Assembly (NCBI GenBank): GCA_009929375.1
Contig: SAAO01000018.1
Location: forward strand, 17,069-81,068
Source: Bacteroidia bacterium
Lineage (GTDB): Bacteria > Bacteroidota > Bacteroidia > Bacteroidales > Paludibacteraceae
DNA length: 64,000 bases
Direction of reading: 5' to 3'
Of the stretch, positions 17,750-25,990 are shown in pieces. Both the position numbers and the translations under genes were made by a program. The notes under the pieces were generated by a model. The model searched no databases. It was not told the DNA's origin and was given only the letters and a program-made list of their open reading frames with translations. Each line of letters opens with the position of its first letter. Position 1 is the stretch's first letter.

Positions 17750-19513
17750 ATGGAAGTAACCCGTTTATATGATTTGCTGGATAGCTATTTAGAAAAATAT
17801 CCAACACAAGAAGTAGCTCTGGCTGCTAAAAAGCAAGGACAATGGCGCAAATACAGCATACAGGAGTATGTGGAACTTACCAATTTGCTGAGTTATGGTA
17901 TGCTGAAATCAGGTATCGAACCCGGCGATAAAGTAGGTATTGTGAGCAGCAACCGTCCCGAGTGGAACATGCTCGACTTTGCCATTATGCAAATTGGCGC
18001 TATTTCAATTCCTATTTATCCCACTATTAGTCAGGAAGATTATCGTTATATTCTGAATCATGCCGAAATGAAAATGATTTTCATTGAAGGTAAGGAATTG
18101 CGCAACAAATTGAAACCCATACTTCCCGAAGTTAAATCACTGAAAGAAATCTATACTTTTGACAATGTAGATCCTGACTTTAAGTATCTTGAACAATTAA
18201 TAGAACTGGGACGTGAGAATCAGGACGCAGAAAAACTTAAAGCACTTAAAGCAGCCGGAAAAGCTGACGAACTGGCTACAATTATTTACACATCGGGCAC
18301 CACTGGTAATCCTAAAGGAGTGATGCTTTCGCACAGCAACATTGTAAATCAGATCAAAAACTTACAGGAAACTCCGGCCAAATGGAGTAAAATTGCACTT
18401 AGCTTCCTGCCTCTTTGCCACGCTTACGAACGCGTTTTGGTATATCTTTATCAGTTTTTGGGAATGTCGGTATATTATGCCGAAAGTTTGGCAACTATTG
18501 CCGAAAATATCAAGGAAATAAATCCGACCATGATGTCGGCTGTGCCGCGCTTGCTCGAAAAAATTTACGACAAATTCTATCTGGCCGGAAAATCACTGCC
18601 ATTTCTTCAGAAAGTAATTTATTACTGGGCTTTCAATCTGGCTACCCGTTATCAACTCAACGGCATTTCACCATGGTTTAAGTTCCGGTTAAAAATTGCC
18701 GACAAACTCATTTACTCTAAATGGCGTGAAAAACTGGGTGGTAATTTCGACATCGTTGTATCAGGCGGATCGGCCATACAGCCTCATATGGCTTCATTCT
18801 TTTCTGCGATTGGAATGCCTGTATTCGAAGGCTATGGCCTGAGCGAAACTTCACCTGTAATTGCAGTGAGCCAGCGTGGTAAAAATGGTCGCAAATTCGG
18901 AACAGTAGGTTTGCCATTGCCCGGAGTTGAAGTAAAACTGGCCGAACGCGACGAAATCATCTGCCGCGGCCACAATGTAATGCTCGGCTATTACAAAGAT
19001 CCTGAACTTACTGCTCAGGTAATCGATGCCGACGGTTGGCTACACACCGGCGATACCGGTAAATTCACTCCGGAAGGTCAGTTGATCATTACAGGTCGTC
19101 TGAAAAGCATTTTCAAAACATCGTTCGGGAAATATGTGAATCCTCAGGCTGTGGAATCGAAATTTACAGAATCACCTTTTATCGAAAACATGATAGTGTT
19201 GGGCGAAAACAAGAAATTTGCGGCTGCGCTTATTTCTCCCGACTTTGTATATCTGAAATCGTGGTGTGGTAAACACAAACTCAATTATACTACTAATGCC
19301 GAAATGATTCAGGATCCGATTGTACAAAAACGTTTTGCCGACGAGGTGAAAAAATACAATCAGTTCTTTGGCGATTTCGAACAGGTGAAACGCTATCAGC
19401 TTGTGGCCGATGAATGGACGCAGCCCGGTGGTTTCCTATCGCCAACACTAAAAATCAAACGTAATGTGATTGAAGCACATTATGCTGACAGAATTGAAAA
19501 ACTGTTTGCTTAA
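17750..19513 (+). CDS. Long-chain fatty-acid-CoA ligase (AMP-forming)
   Basis: This 587-residue enzyme of the ANL superfamily activates long-chain fatty acids as acyl-AMP and then acyl-CoA, at the cytoplasmic face of the membrane. The AMP-binding P-loop is IIYTSGTTGNPKGVMLSHSN near residue 180. The motifs FEGYGLSETSPVIAVS, GDTGKFTPEGQLIITGR and the C-terminal lysine region LKIKRNVIEAHY are all present. It is the FadD15/long-chain type common in Bacteroidota. It stands alone, with a 213-base gap upstream. A convincing promoter element was not found directly before it. Confidence 0.92.
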   Translation: MEVTRLYDLLDSYLEKYPTQEVALAAKKQGQWRKYSIQEYVELTNLLSYGMLKSGIEPGDKVGIVSSNRPEWNMLDFAIMQIGAISIPIYPTISQEDYRYILNHAEMKMIFIEGKELRNKLKPILPEVKSLKEIYTFDNVDPDFKYLEQLIELGRENQDAEKLKALKAAGKADELATIIYTSGTTGNPKGVMLSHSNIVNQIKNLQETPAKWSKIALSFLPLCHAYERVLVYLYQFLGMSVYYAESLATIAENIKEINPTMMSAVPRLLEKIYDKFYLAGKSLPFLQKVIYYWAFNLATRYQLNGISPWFKFRLKIADKLIYSKWREKLGGNFDIVVSGGSAIQPHMASFFSAIGMPVFEGYGLSETSPVIAVSQRGKNGRKFGTVGLPLPGVEVKLAERDEIICRGHNVMLGYYKDPELTAQVIDADGWLHTGDTGKFTPEGQLIITGRLKSIFKTSFGKYVNPQAVESKFTESPFIENMIVLGENKKFAAALISPDFVYLKSWCGKHKLNYTTNAEMIQDPIVQKRFADEVKKYNQFFGDFEQVKRYQLVADEWTQPGGFLSPTLKIKRNVIEAHYADRIEKLFA

Positions 19514-19576
19514 TTCCCACCCAATCAGAACAAAATAAACAGGAGTGATACTATTTAGCATCACTCCTGTTTGTTT

Positions 19577-20044
19577 TCAGCGGTCAGTCACTTTCACCGC
19601 TATTCCCTTAAAGGTTTGCCAGCCCGATTTATCGGTTAATCTGACAGTTATATGATAATCGCCTGTATCCACATTTGCAGGCACAACAATCTGATTTTGT
19701 ATTGCATACGAAGTTAAACCTGCCGGAATTTCATATTCTTCGATAAAAACAAACGGATTGACAGGCGATTTGACCTCCTCCATTTCGCAGCTCGTACCAC
19801 TTGTACTGTGCGTATGATGATCGAAATTGTGATGCATTTCAATACTGTATGAACCGAGTTCAGTATTGTCGGTTAGCGTGGCCGAAAACACAAAAGCTTC
19901 ACCCCGATACACTTTTGCACAGTTTTGCGGAAAATCATTCGCCCCCGTCATATCGATTTGTGGCACTTCCTCGTCTTTCACAATTTCGTCGCAACCTGCA
20001 AGGAGCAACAAAAGAAATGCAAAATATAACATTCTTATTTTCAT
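19577..20044 (-). CDS. DUF4625 domain lipoprotein
   Basis: This 155-residue lipoprotein has a type II signal with its lipobox cysteine at residue 18 (LLLLLAGC). The body is a single beta-sandwich of the DUF4625 type: RGEAFVFSATLTDNTELGSY, then a histidine-rich segment HHNFDHHTHSTS near residues 71-82, and a closing strand DTGDYHITVRLTDKSGWQTF. The histidine cluster could bind metal. It is the last gene of a minus-strand run that begins with a Fur-family regulator and a TonB receptor, and begins 9 bases after its paralogue ends. It probably acts at the outer membrane as a receptor-associated substrate-binding lipoprotein. Confidence 0.8.
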   Translation of the reverse strand: MKIRMLYFAFLLLLLAGCDEIVKDEEVPQIDMTGANDFPQNCAKVYRGEAFVFSATLTDNTELGSYSIEMHHNFDHHTHSTSGTSCEMEEVKSPVNPFVFIEEYEIPAGLTSYAIQNQIVVPANVDTGDYHITVRLTDKSGWQTFKGIAVKVTDR

Positions 20045-20053
20045 TGGAATAAA

Positions 20054-20479
20054 TTATTGAGCAATTAAAACTTCAAATTCTTTTTCTGCCGTAGTCTGAT
20101 TTCCTTCCATATCAGTCACAATAAGATGTAAATGATAAAAACCCGCAGGAGCAGTAGCCGGCACCTCAATATGTTCGTGAAAATCGGTATTTTTAACGCC
20201 AACATACTTTGTGCTATAAACCGAATCCACTTCCCAGGTATGCGCTTCGTCGGTAGCCTGAACAATGGAGGCATGCTCACCTTCAGGATGAATAGTGAGC
20301 CGGATTGTGCTGATTTTATGCTCAGCCACAATTTCCGCATCGATGTGTAAATCGGCTCCCTGCACTACTGTAGCCGTATTTTCATAACCAAGTTCATGTA
20401 TCTCAATTACGGGACTCTCGTTTTTATCACAGGCAGAAAAGCCAATAGCCAATAAGGCTGCAAAAAGAATTTTTCTCAT
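20054..20479 (-). CDS. DUF4625 domain lipoprotein (paralogue)
   Basis: This is a paralogue of the next gene. The ATG ending at 20479 gives 141 residues and a clean lipoprotein signal (MRKILFAALLAIGFSAC, lipobox cysteine 17). An ATG five codons earlier (20494) is equally possible. The DUF4625 beta-sandwich contains GADLHIDAEIVAEHKISTIR, scattered histidines (HPEGEHASIV, FHEHIEV) and the closing FYHLHLIVTDMEGNQTTAEK. It lies between the TonB receptor gene (19 bases upstream) and the second DUF4625 gene, so the three are almost certainly co-transcribed. The paired histidine-rich lipoproteins suggest a metal ligand. Confidence 0.8.
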   Translation of the reverse strand: MRKILFAALLAIGFSACDKNESPVIEIHELGYENTATVVQGADLHIDAEIVAEHKISTIRLTIHPEGEHASIVQATDEAHTWEVDSVYSTKYVGVKNTDFHEHIEVPATAPAGFYHLHLIVTDMEGNQTTAEKEFEVLIAQ

Positions 20480-20498
20480 TTTTATTTTAATCATTTGG

Positions 20499-22865
20499 TT
20501 ATAAAGGTATTTGTAAATGTGCTGAGAAATTCCGTCCGGGTCCGGGAACCTCAATCAAACGGTAAAACGAGGTATGGTCGTAGTATTTCTTATTAAAAAT
20601 ATTATCCACGCGAAGCTGAAATTTCAAAATCCGCCGGGAGTACTTTATTTCAGTTGCCCAATAGGCATGCAGCAACGCAAAACCTTCAGTAGTTTTCTCA
20701 GGTGGCACTACATTGTATTGTCGTGAAGTTAGTTGAAGCGTAAGTCCGGCTTCCGGTTTTCCCAAAAATTTTTTCTCTTTAGCTTTATAAATAACACCAA
20801 GATGCATATTAGCAGGAGGAGAAAACGGCAGAGTGTAACCTTTTTTAGCACCAGAAAGCTGCAAAGAGTATATGTATTCGGCATCAGCCGTAAATTCAAC
20901 TTTTTCTGTAGCTCTGTAGTTTACACTCAATTCAGCACCGGTTCTGAAAACCTTACTCTGACTGTGGTAAAACACCTGTTGAGCCATAAAATACTCATAA
21001 CCGGGATTAAGATAAATGTAATTGGGAAAATAATTTACAAAAGGGCTAAATGCCACGGTAAACTTTTGGGTCTCCCAATCGAGACCTGCATCAAGTTGAT
21101 AGGATGTTTCGGCACGAAGCGTCGAATCGCCTTTCTCGTAACGGTAATAATGATAATTCATACCATTCGAAGCAAGTTCTTTAGCATTGGGCATTCTGAA
21201 ACTTTTACCTGCATTTATTTTTAAAGTAAGCGTTTCGGATGCCTTCAGCATTGTCCCGATGGCCCAACTGAGATTATGATAATTTCGCGTCAGTGAAAAT
21301 GCCCGCTGCAAAAATTCAGGCTGACTTTTGACAACGCTCTCGTACCAATCGGTATAATCTCCTGTTCTCAAACGTCCGAAATCGTAACGTAAACCTGCAT
21401 TCAGATGCCATTTTTCCGAAAATACAATTTTATCCGTTGCAAAAATACCTGTCGTAAAACTTTTGTAATCAGGTAAAATAAATCCCCAGCCACCACGATT
21501 GTTATGCTGATATTCGGCATTTACACCGCTCACAAATTGATGTTTCCCGGCTTCGGCCATTGTAAATTTCATTTGTCCGGTAAATGTCGATTTATCAAAA
21601 TGCCGCTCCAGATTATTATCGGGAGCAGGCATATACCCGTGTGCAATGGCTTCCGAAAATTCGCTGCGAACATTCCGCTGATAACCCAGATCGAGATGAA
21701 TAAAATGGTCACTGAATTTTAAATTACTATTGCTCATTACTTTAAAGTGATTCACCTGTTGTGAAGGAAAATCGATATCGCGCGTTGAAGCATCATAATC
21801 GATACCCGATGTTCTGATTTCAAGTCCGTGAGCGTTGGCAAAAAAACCACTTTTGGCAAACACATTGCTCACAGTGAGATGACTTGCAAAATTGTAGCCC
21901 ACATATCCGGCGGTAGCACTTCCATTGTATTCGTATCCTGCAGTATTGCGCAGTCTGTTGTTTTTCAGTTTAAAATAATACGACATATACTCAATACTAT
22001 CAGTGGGTACTTTGTAATCGGCATAATGTGCAGTACTGAACTTTCCTTTTACATAAAAATTATCTGCGCGGGCAAAATATGAAGCAGCCGCTCCTACCCT
22101 GTCGCTGTTCGAACCGTAGCTCAAATCTGCTTTTCCACCATGAGTGTGACGATACGGAATTGAAAGTTGCTTCAGGTCAATCACGCCTGCAATGGCTCCT
22201 GCTCCGTACATAAGCGAAGCAGGACCTTTTACAATCTCAATTCGCTCCACACCATTCTGATCAATTTCAAGTCCGTGATCGGCGCCCCACTCCTGCCCTT
22301 CGTGCTTCAGACCATTTTCTGCCACAGTCACGCGATTAAAACCCAGTCCACGAATCACAGGCTTTGATTGTCCCGAACCAATACTGATTGTACTGATTCC
22401 GGGCAGGCGACTCAGCGTTTGCATCAGACTTCCGTTTTCGTTTCGTTTCAAAAAATCCTTATTCACCGAAACCAAAGCCGAAGTTTCCATGCTTTCCTTC
22501 CCGTTTTTTTTATCGGTTACCTGCAGTTCGCCCAGCAGATGAGTAGCAGGAGTCAGTTTTATTTTCAGAAATTCCCTGATAGCAAAATGCAGCGTATCGG
22601 TATATTTTTCATAACCTGTATACGACACTTCCACCACCAGCCAGGTTTGATTTATGGCCGGGAATTCAAACTGTCCGGTGCGGTTTGTCACCGTGCCAAA
22701 CTGTCCGTGATTGATTATCACAGTAGCTCCGGGCAATGGGTGGTTATGTTCATCGAACACCTGACCTCTCAGATTTACCGCCGGTTGCGACCAGCCTGAT
22801 GCAAAGCAAAAGAGCCAGAAAATTGTGGCAAAAACGATTTTTGTTTCTGCTGAAAATAGTTTCAT
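20499..22865 (-). CDS. TonB-dependent outer-membrane receptor (probable metal uptake)
   Basis: This 788-residue receptor has a signal peptide (cleavage near WSQ, residue 27), a carboxypeptidase-regulatory-like domain (about 30-115, LRGQVFDEHNHPLPGATVII), a plug (about 125-235, with LMQTLSRLPGISTI, KPVIRGLGFNRV and IVKGPASLMYGAGAIAGVI) and a beta barrel to the C terminus. It imports a ligand across the outer membrane with energy from TonB/ExbBD. The plug and the missing SusD partner point to a siderophore or metal type receptor rather than a glycan transporter. It lies 18 bases after a Fur-family regulator gene and is followed by two DUF4625 lipoproteins, so a metal or metal complex is the likely ligand. 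Confidence 0.9.
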   Translation of the reverse strand: MKLFSAETKIVFATIFWLFCFASGWSQPAVNLRGQVFDEHNHPLPGATVIINHGQFGTVTNRTGQFEFPAINQTWLVVEVSYTGYEKYTDTLHFAIREFLKIKLTPATHLLGELQVTDKKNGKESMETSALVSVNKDFLKRNENGSLMQTLSRLPGISTISIGSGQSKPVIRGLGFNRVTVAENGLKHEGQEWGADHGLEIDQNGVERIEIVKGPASLMYGAGAIAGVIDLKQLSIPYRHTHGGKADLSYGSNSDRVGAAASYFARADNFYVKGKFSTAHYADYKVPTDSIEYMSYYFKLKNNRLRNTAGYEYNGSATAGYVGYNFASHLTVSNVFAKSGFFANAHGLEIRTSGIDYDASTRDIDFPSQQVNHFKVMSNSNLKFSDHFIHLDLGYQRNVRSEFSEAIAHGYMPAPDNNLERHFDKSTFTGQMKFTMAEAGKHQFVSGVNAEYQHNNRGGWGFILPDYKSFTTGIFATDKIVFSEKWHLNAGLRYDFGRLRTGDYTDWYESVVKSQPEFLQRAFSLTRNYHNLSWAIGTMLKASETLTLKINAGKSFRMPNAKELASNGMNYHYYRYEKGDSTLRAETSYQLDAGLDWETQKFTVAFSPFVNYFPNYIYLNPGYEYFMAQQVFYHSQSKVFRTGAELSVNYRATEKVEFTADAEYIYSLQLSGAKKGYTLPFSPPANMHLGVIYKAKEKKFLGKPEAGLTLQLTSRQYNVVPPEKTTEGFALLHAYWATEIKYSRRILKFQLRVDNIFNKKYYDHTSFYRLIEVPGPGRNFSAHLQIPL

Positions 22866-22883
22866 CGAGTATTCCGGAGTTTC

Positions 22884-23303
22884 TTATTTCTGACTACAAA
22901 ATTTGCAATATCCCTTTATCATCACCTCACATTCCTCTGTCTGAAAACCTGCGGGAAGCCGGTATTGCTGAATGTCTGTATTTTCGAGGCAAAATGTTTT
23001 ACCACAACTTTTACAATTGAAATGTACGTGTTTGTGTATATGCTGATGTTTTTTCTCAGTTTCGCAACAATTGAGCGCATATTTCACAGTATGACTATCC
23101 ACTACAATCCTGTGTATCACTCCTGCATCTTCGAGCGCCTGCACATTGCGATAAAAAGTTATGCGGTCGTACTGATCGCTCATGCGGCTCTTCATTTCAT
23201 TCTCCGACTGAGGAAATGTACTTTCCTGCAATGCTTTGATAAGTGCAAGCCGTGAGTTGGTTTTTTTTAATTCGTGAACCTGTAATATATCTGTTGGTTT
23301 CAT
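22884..23303 (-). CDS. Fur-family metalloregulator
   Basis: This 139-residue repressor has the Fur fold. The winged helix spans residues 10-70, with recognition helix around YDRITFYRNVQALEDAGVIH. The dimerisation domain has two CxxC pairs for structural zinc (Cys97/Cys100 and Cys133/Cys136) and a histidine-rich sensor segment (KKHQHIHKHVHF). Whether it senses iron, zinc or peroxide cannot be decided from sequence alone. The ATG ending at 23303 is chosen because the longer frame from 23360 would start inside a double palindrome that looks like its own operator. It heads a probable operon with the TonB receptor and the two DUF4625 lipoproteins. Confidence 0.9.
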   Translation of the reverse strand: MKPTDILQVHELKKTNSRLALIKALQESTFPQSENEMKSRMSDQYDRITFYRNVQALEDAGVIHRIVVDSHTVKYALNCCETEKKHQHIHKHVHFNCKSCGKTFCLENTDIQQYRLPAGFQTEECEVMIKGYCKFCSQK

Positions 23304-23310
23304 ATTGCAG

Positions 23311-23346
23311 CATTTAAAACAATGTTTTAAATGAAACATTGTTTCA
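23311..23346. promoter_or_regulatory. Double palindromic Fur-family operator
   Basis: Two overlapping palindromes lie 8-43 bases upstream of the Fur-family start. The first (23311-23333) is perfect, with 11-base arms (CATTTAAAACA and TGTTTTAAATG) around one base. The second (23332-23346) is perfect, with 7-base arms (TGAAACA and TGTTTCA) around one base. The 7-1-7 core is the classic geometry of Fur/PerR/Zur boxes, so autorepression of the operon is the natural reading. Confidence 0.75.
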
Positions 23347-23542
23347 ATAAAAAAGTTCAATATACTAAAAAATTTATCTGGACTACATGTCTGAGTGTAT
23401 TCAGATAACCAAAAAATGATATTTAGCGGTCGTAAATAACTATAAACAAAAAAAATGAATTTAGATTGATCAAAATTTATTCAAAATAGGGGGATATTTG
23501 ACCTTTTTGGAACCAAAGATTCATTATTAAAATTATTATGCG

Positions 23543-23550
23543 TATTTTTG
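23543..23550 (+). promoter_or_regulatory. Bacteroidota -7 promoter element (TATTTTTG) for the VTC module
   Basis: TATTTTTG matches TAnnTTTG exactly, 90 bases before the TTG start at 23640. The predicted start of transcription lies just before the palindrome at 23567-23585. Confidence 0.5.
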
Positions 23551-23566
23551 TACATTATATTTATTA

Positions 23567-23585
23567 CATACGTATTGCATACGTG
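23567..23585. promoter_or_regulatory. Palindrome and direct repeat in the leader of the VTC module
   Basis: CATACGT occurs at 23567-23573 and again at 23578-23584, one helical turn apart. The same bases form a perfect palindrome, ACGTAT-TGC-ATACGT (23570-23584). Its place just after the likely transcription start fits a repressor operator. Confidence 0.45.
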
Positions 23586-23639
23586 TAAAAAAAATATTAC
23601 AAAAATTCCGGTGTTAACTCTTTAAATCTACTTGCTGTT

Positions 23640-24395
23640 TTGGAAAACTCTCTCGATTTATATGGCGGCTTTGAGCCCATTTCACTCGACGAAATGAATA
23701 AGGTGAAGCTGCTCGACAGGATGGACCGGAAATTTATGTTTCATTTCTCGCATCTGAACGACATACTGTCAATGGCTGCAGAGCACTTTTACATCCTCGA
23801 AATTTCAGGAAAACGTTTTGCGCGCTACGAAACCACCTACTTCGACACTCCCGATTTTGATATGTACACCCGTCATCACAACGGGAAACTGAATCGCTAC
23901 AAAGTGCGCTTCAGATCGTATGTTGATTCAAACCTCAATTTTTTCGAAATAAAATTCAAATCGAACAAAGGTCGCACCATCAAAAGCCGTATAAAGCTAC
24001 CCGACAATAAATGGTCGCTCGAAGGCGAAACCGGTGCACTTCTCGAAAAGAAAACCATTTACAAGGCTTCGGATCTCCAACCGGCACTACAGGTAAACTA
24101 CAACCGTATTACACTGGTAAACAAGAACATGACCGAACGACTGACCATCGATTTCGGTTTGAATTACATATGCGGAGAGAAACGTGCCGAATTACCATCG
24201 CTGATTATTGCCGAAGTAAAACAGGATCGATCGGGCAGTTCGGAATTTATCACCATCATGCAGCAAATGCGCATAAAACCAGCTTCCATGAGTAAATATT
24301 GCCTTGGAATTGCAAGTACAGTAAATAATGTAAAACTCAATAACTTTAAACAAAAAGTACGATATGTCAATCAAATTTTCTCAAAACATGCGTAA
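23640..24395 (+). CDS. VTC-domain (polyphosphate polymerase-like) protein
   Basis: This 251-residue protein carries a VTC domain, the tunnel-shaped fold that makes polyphosphate in the yeast vacuolar VTC complex; bacterial members are mostly untested. Family blocks are present: KVKLLDRMDRKFMFHFSHL near residue 22 (basic tunnel residues), ETTYFDTPDFDMYTRHHNGK, RYKVRFRSY, NFFEIKFKSNKGR and LPSLIIAEVKQDRSGSSEF. The start is a TTG; the first in-frame ATG would cut into the domain. It overlaps the DUF4956 gene and heads a four-gene module. It probably acts at the inner face of the membrane with the DUF4956 protein as its membrane partner, as seen in many genomes where the two are adjacent. Confidence 0.85.
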   Translation: MENSLDLYGGFEPISLDEMNKVKLLDRMDRKFMFHFSHLNDILSMAAEHFYILEISGKRFARYETTYFDTPDFDMYTRHHNGKLNRYKVRFRSYVDSNLNFFEIKFKSNKGRTIKSRIKLPDNKWSLEGETGALLEKKTIYKASDLQPALQVNYNRITLVNKNMTERLTIDFGLNYICGEKRAELPSLIIAEVKQDRSGSSEFITIMQQMRIKPASMSKYCLGIASTVNNVKLNNFKQKVRYVNQIFSKHA

Positions 24396-25119
24396 ATTAT
24401 TTGCAGGCGCATTGTTTTCGCTCTTCTTTTTAGTTCCATCACCGGCATTTGCTTCTGCACCTGTTGATGTAAATGTATTGCAGGCTGAATTCACAGATGC
24501 AGCTGCAGCTGAACCTCAGGATGGTTTACTCACTGTCACAAAGAAAAAAGATAAAATCCAGATAGATCAAAAATTCTTTTTCAGTCTTGTTATCGATCTG
24601 GCTGCAGTATTTCTGATCCTGATTTTTGTATATTATCCCAATTACAAAAAAATGGATACCATTTTTACATTCATGATGTTTAATCTGGTGATTTTCCTTT
24701 TGACTTTTGTACTAAATGAAGTAAAAATGTCGATGGGAGCTGCCTTCGGACTTTTTGCCATTTTCTCAATGTTGCGTTATCGTACAGCAGGTATCAACAT
24801 GAAAGATATGACTTACCTGTTTATTTTCATTGCCATGGGTCTTGTGAGTGCTATTCAGCTCGAATATCACGAACTGGCAATCATTACAGGTATTATCTTT
24901 GTGGGTACGCTGTTGCTCGACACGCGAATTGTAATGAAAAAAGAGTATTCGAATATATTGAGATACGAAAAAATTGAAATGATTAAGCCTGATAAACGTG
25001 AAGAACTGATTGCGGAACTTCGTGAACGTACAGGGCTGAATATACACCGCGTATCTATCAACGAAATTGATTTTCTGAAAGATACTGCTATGATTTCGTA
25101 CTACTATTACGAAAAATAA
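24388..25119 (+). CDS. DUF4956 membrane protein
   Basis: This is a DUF4956 protein. The ATG at 24388 overlaps the VTC-domain stop codon (ATGCGTAA) and gives 243 residues with a signal-like N terminus (MRKLFAGALFSLFFLVPSPAFA). An in-frame ATG at 24364 would add eight residues. Four hydrophobic helices follow (roughly 62-80, 88-105, 108-122 and 140-172) with the family signature AFGLFAIFSMLRYRTAGINM between helices. The C-terminal 60 residues are soluble (YEKIEMIKPDKREELIAELR). The family is known as a neighbour of VTC-domain genes and is presumed to form a membrane complex with them; the function is not established. Confidence 0.85.
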   Translation: MRKLFAGALFSLFFLVPSPAFASAPVDVNVLQAEFTDAAAAEPQDGLLTVTKKKDKIQIDQKFFFSLVIDLAAVFLILIFVYYPNYKKMDTIFTFMMFNLVIFLLTFVLNEVKMSMGAAFGLFAIFSMLRYRTAGINMKDMTYLFIFIAMGLVSAIQLEYHELAIITGIIFVGTLLLDTRIVMKKEYSNILRYEKIEMIKPDKREELIAELRERTGLNIHRVSINEIDFLKDTAMISYYYYEK

Positions 25120-25172
25120 TAATACGTATTTTCTTCACAATAATTTGTTAAGAAATTCGTTTTTAGTTTGTA

Positions 25173-25202
25173 ATGTCTTAATCTGCTAACAGATTAAGAC
25201 AT
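25173..25202. repeat. Perfect 13-bp inverted repeat between DUF4956 and DUF2490 genes
   Basis: The arms ATGTCTTAATCTG and CAGATTAAGACAT are perfect over 13 bases around the loop CTAA. No T run follows on the plus strand, so it is not a typical terminator. It could be an mRNA-stability hairpin or an operator. Confidence 0.6.
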
Positions 25203-25237
25203 ACCTGTAAAATAAAAAACCATTCTCTTGTCACAAA

Positions 25238-25966
25238 ATGAAAAGAAAACTCATCATATTATTGTTTGCAATTCTGCCTGTCACTTTTATATGGGCGCAG
25301 GGCGAATACGGATGCTGGACTACTATATCGCTGGAGAAAGAACTCAGCAAAAAATGGGAACTGGGCGCCGAAGCCGAAGTGCGCACAATATACTATGCGC
25401 GTTTAATCGAAAGAGCGAGCCTGGGATTAAGTGCCGATTATACCATTCTGAAAGGGTGGAAAGTGGGTGCTGGTTATCAGATTATGAACAAACTGGATAC
25501 GAAATATACGAACTATCAGTTGCGTAACCGCATTAACGTTTCCACCTCGGGACGATTGAAATTCAACGACCTGACGATTTCGCTACGCGAAAGAATTCAG
25601 TTTACAACTAAAGATGAGTCGAAGCGCATCAGAGACGATCAAACAATTGATACATATAAGATTAACCCTGAATGGAAATGGCGCAACCGCCTGCAATTGA
25701 GCTACAACATTCCAAATTGCAAAATAACTCCAACGGTTTCAGTCGAATCAAATTTTCAGTTGAACAACCCCGATGGTAATCATTTCGATAAAATGAGATA
25801 TGTTTTATCACTTGGTTATAAAATTAAAAAGGTGCATCTGATTGAAGTATTTGGTGTATTGGATGACGAATTTGAAACAGGTGAGGCAGGCGAGATCATC
25901 AGCAGTTCCGACGATGATGTGTATGGAAAATACAATCTGGGTATAGGTTATAAATATTCGTTTTGA
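25238..25966 (+). CDS. DUF2490 outer-membrane beta-barrel protein
   Basis: This 242-residue protein has a signal peptide (MKRKLIILLFAILPVTFIWAQ) and alternating aromatic/polar strands typical of a small outer-membrane barrel. WTTISLEKELSKKWELGAEA, then repeated strands such as KVGAGYQIMNK and QLRNRINVSTSGRLKFNDLT, fit DUF2490. It ends in a strand with a terminal phenylalanine (LGIGYKYSF), the usual signal for barrel insertion. It lies between DUF4956 and the beta-helix lipoprotein in the VTC module and may be the outer-membrane component of that system. The substrate is unknown. Confidence 0.8.
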   Translation: MKRKLIILLFAILPVTFIWAQGEYGCWTTISLEKELSKKWELGAEAEVRTIYYARLIERASLGLSADYTILKGWKVGAGYQIMNKLDTKYTNYQLRNRINVSTSGRLKFNDLTISLRERIQFTTKDESKRIRDDQTIDTYKINPEWKWRNRLQLSYNIPNCKITPTVSVESNFQLNNPDGNHFDKMRYVLSLGYKIKKVHLIEVFGVLDDEFETGEAGEIISSSDDDVYGKYNLGIGYKYSF

Positions 25967-25990
25967 TAAAACGAAAAAAAACAAAGTAAG

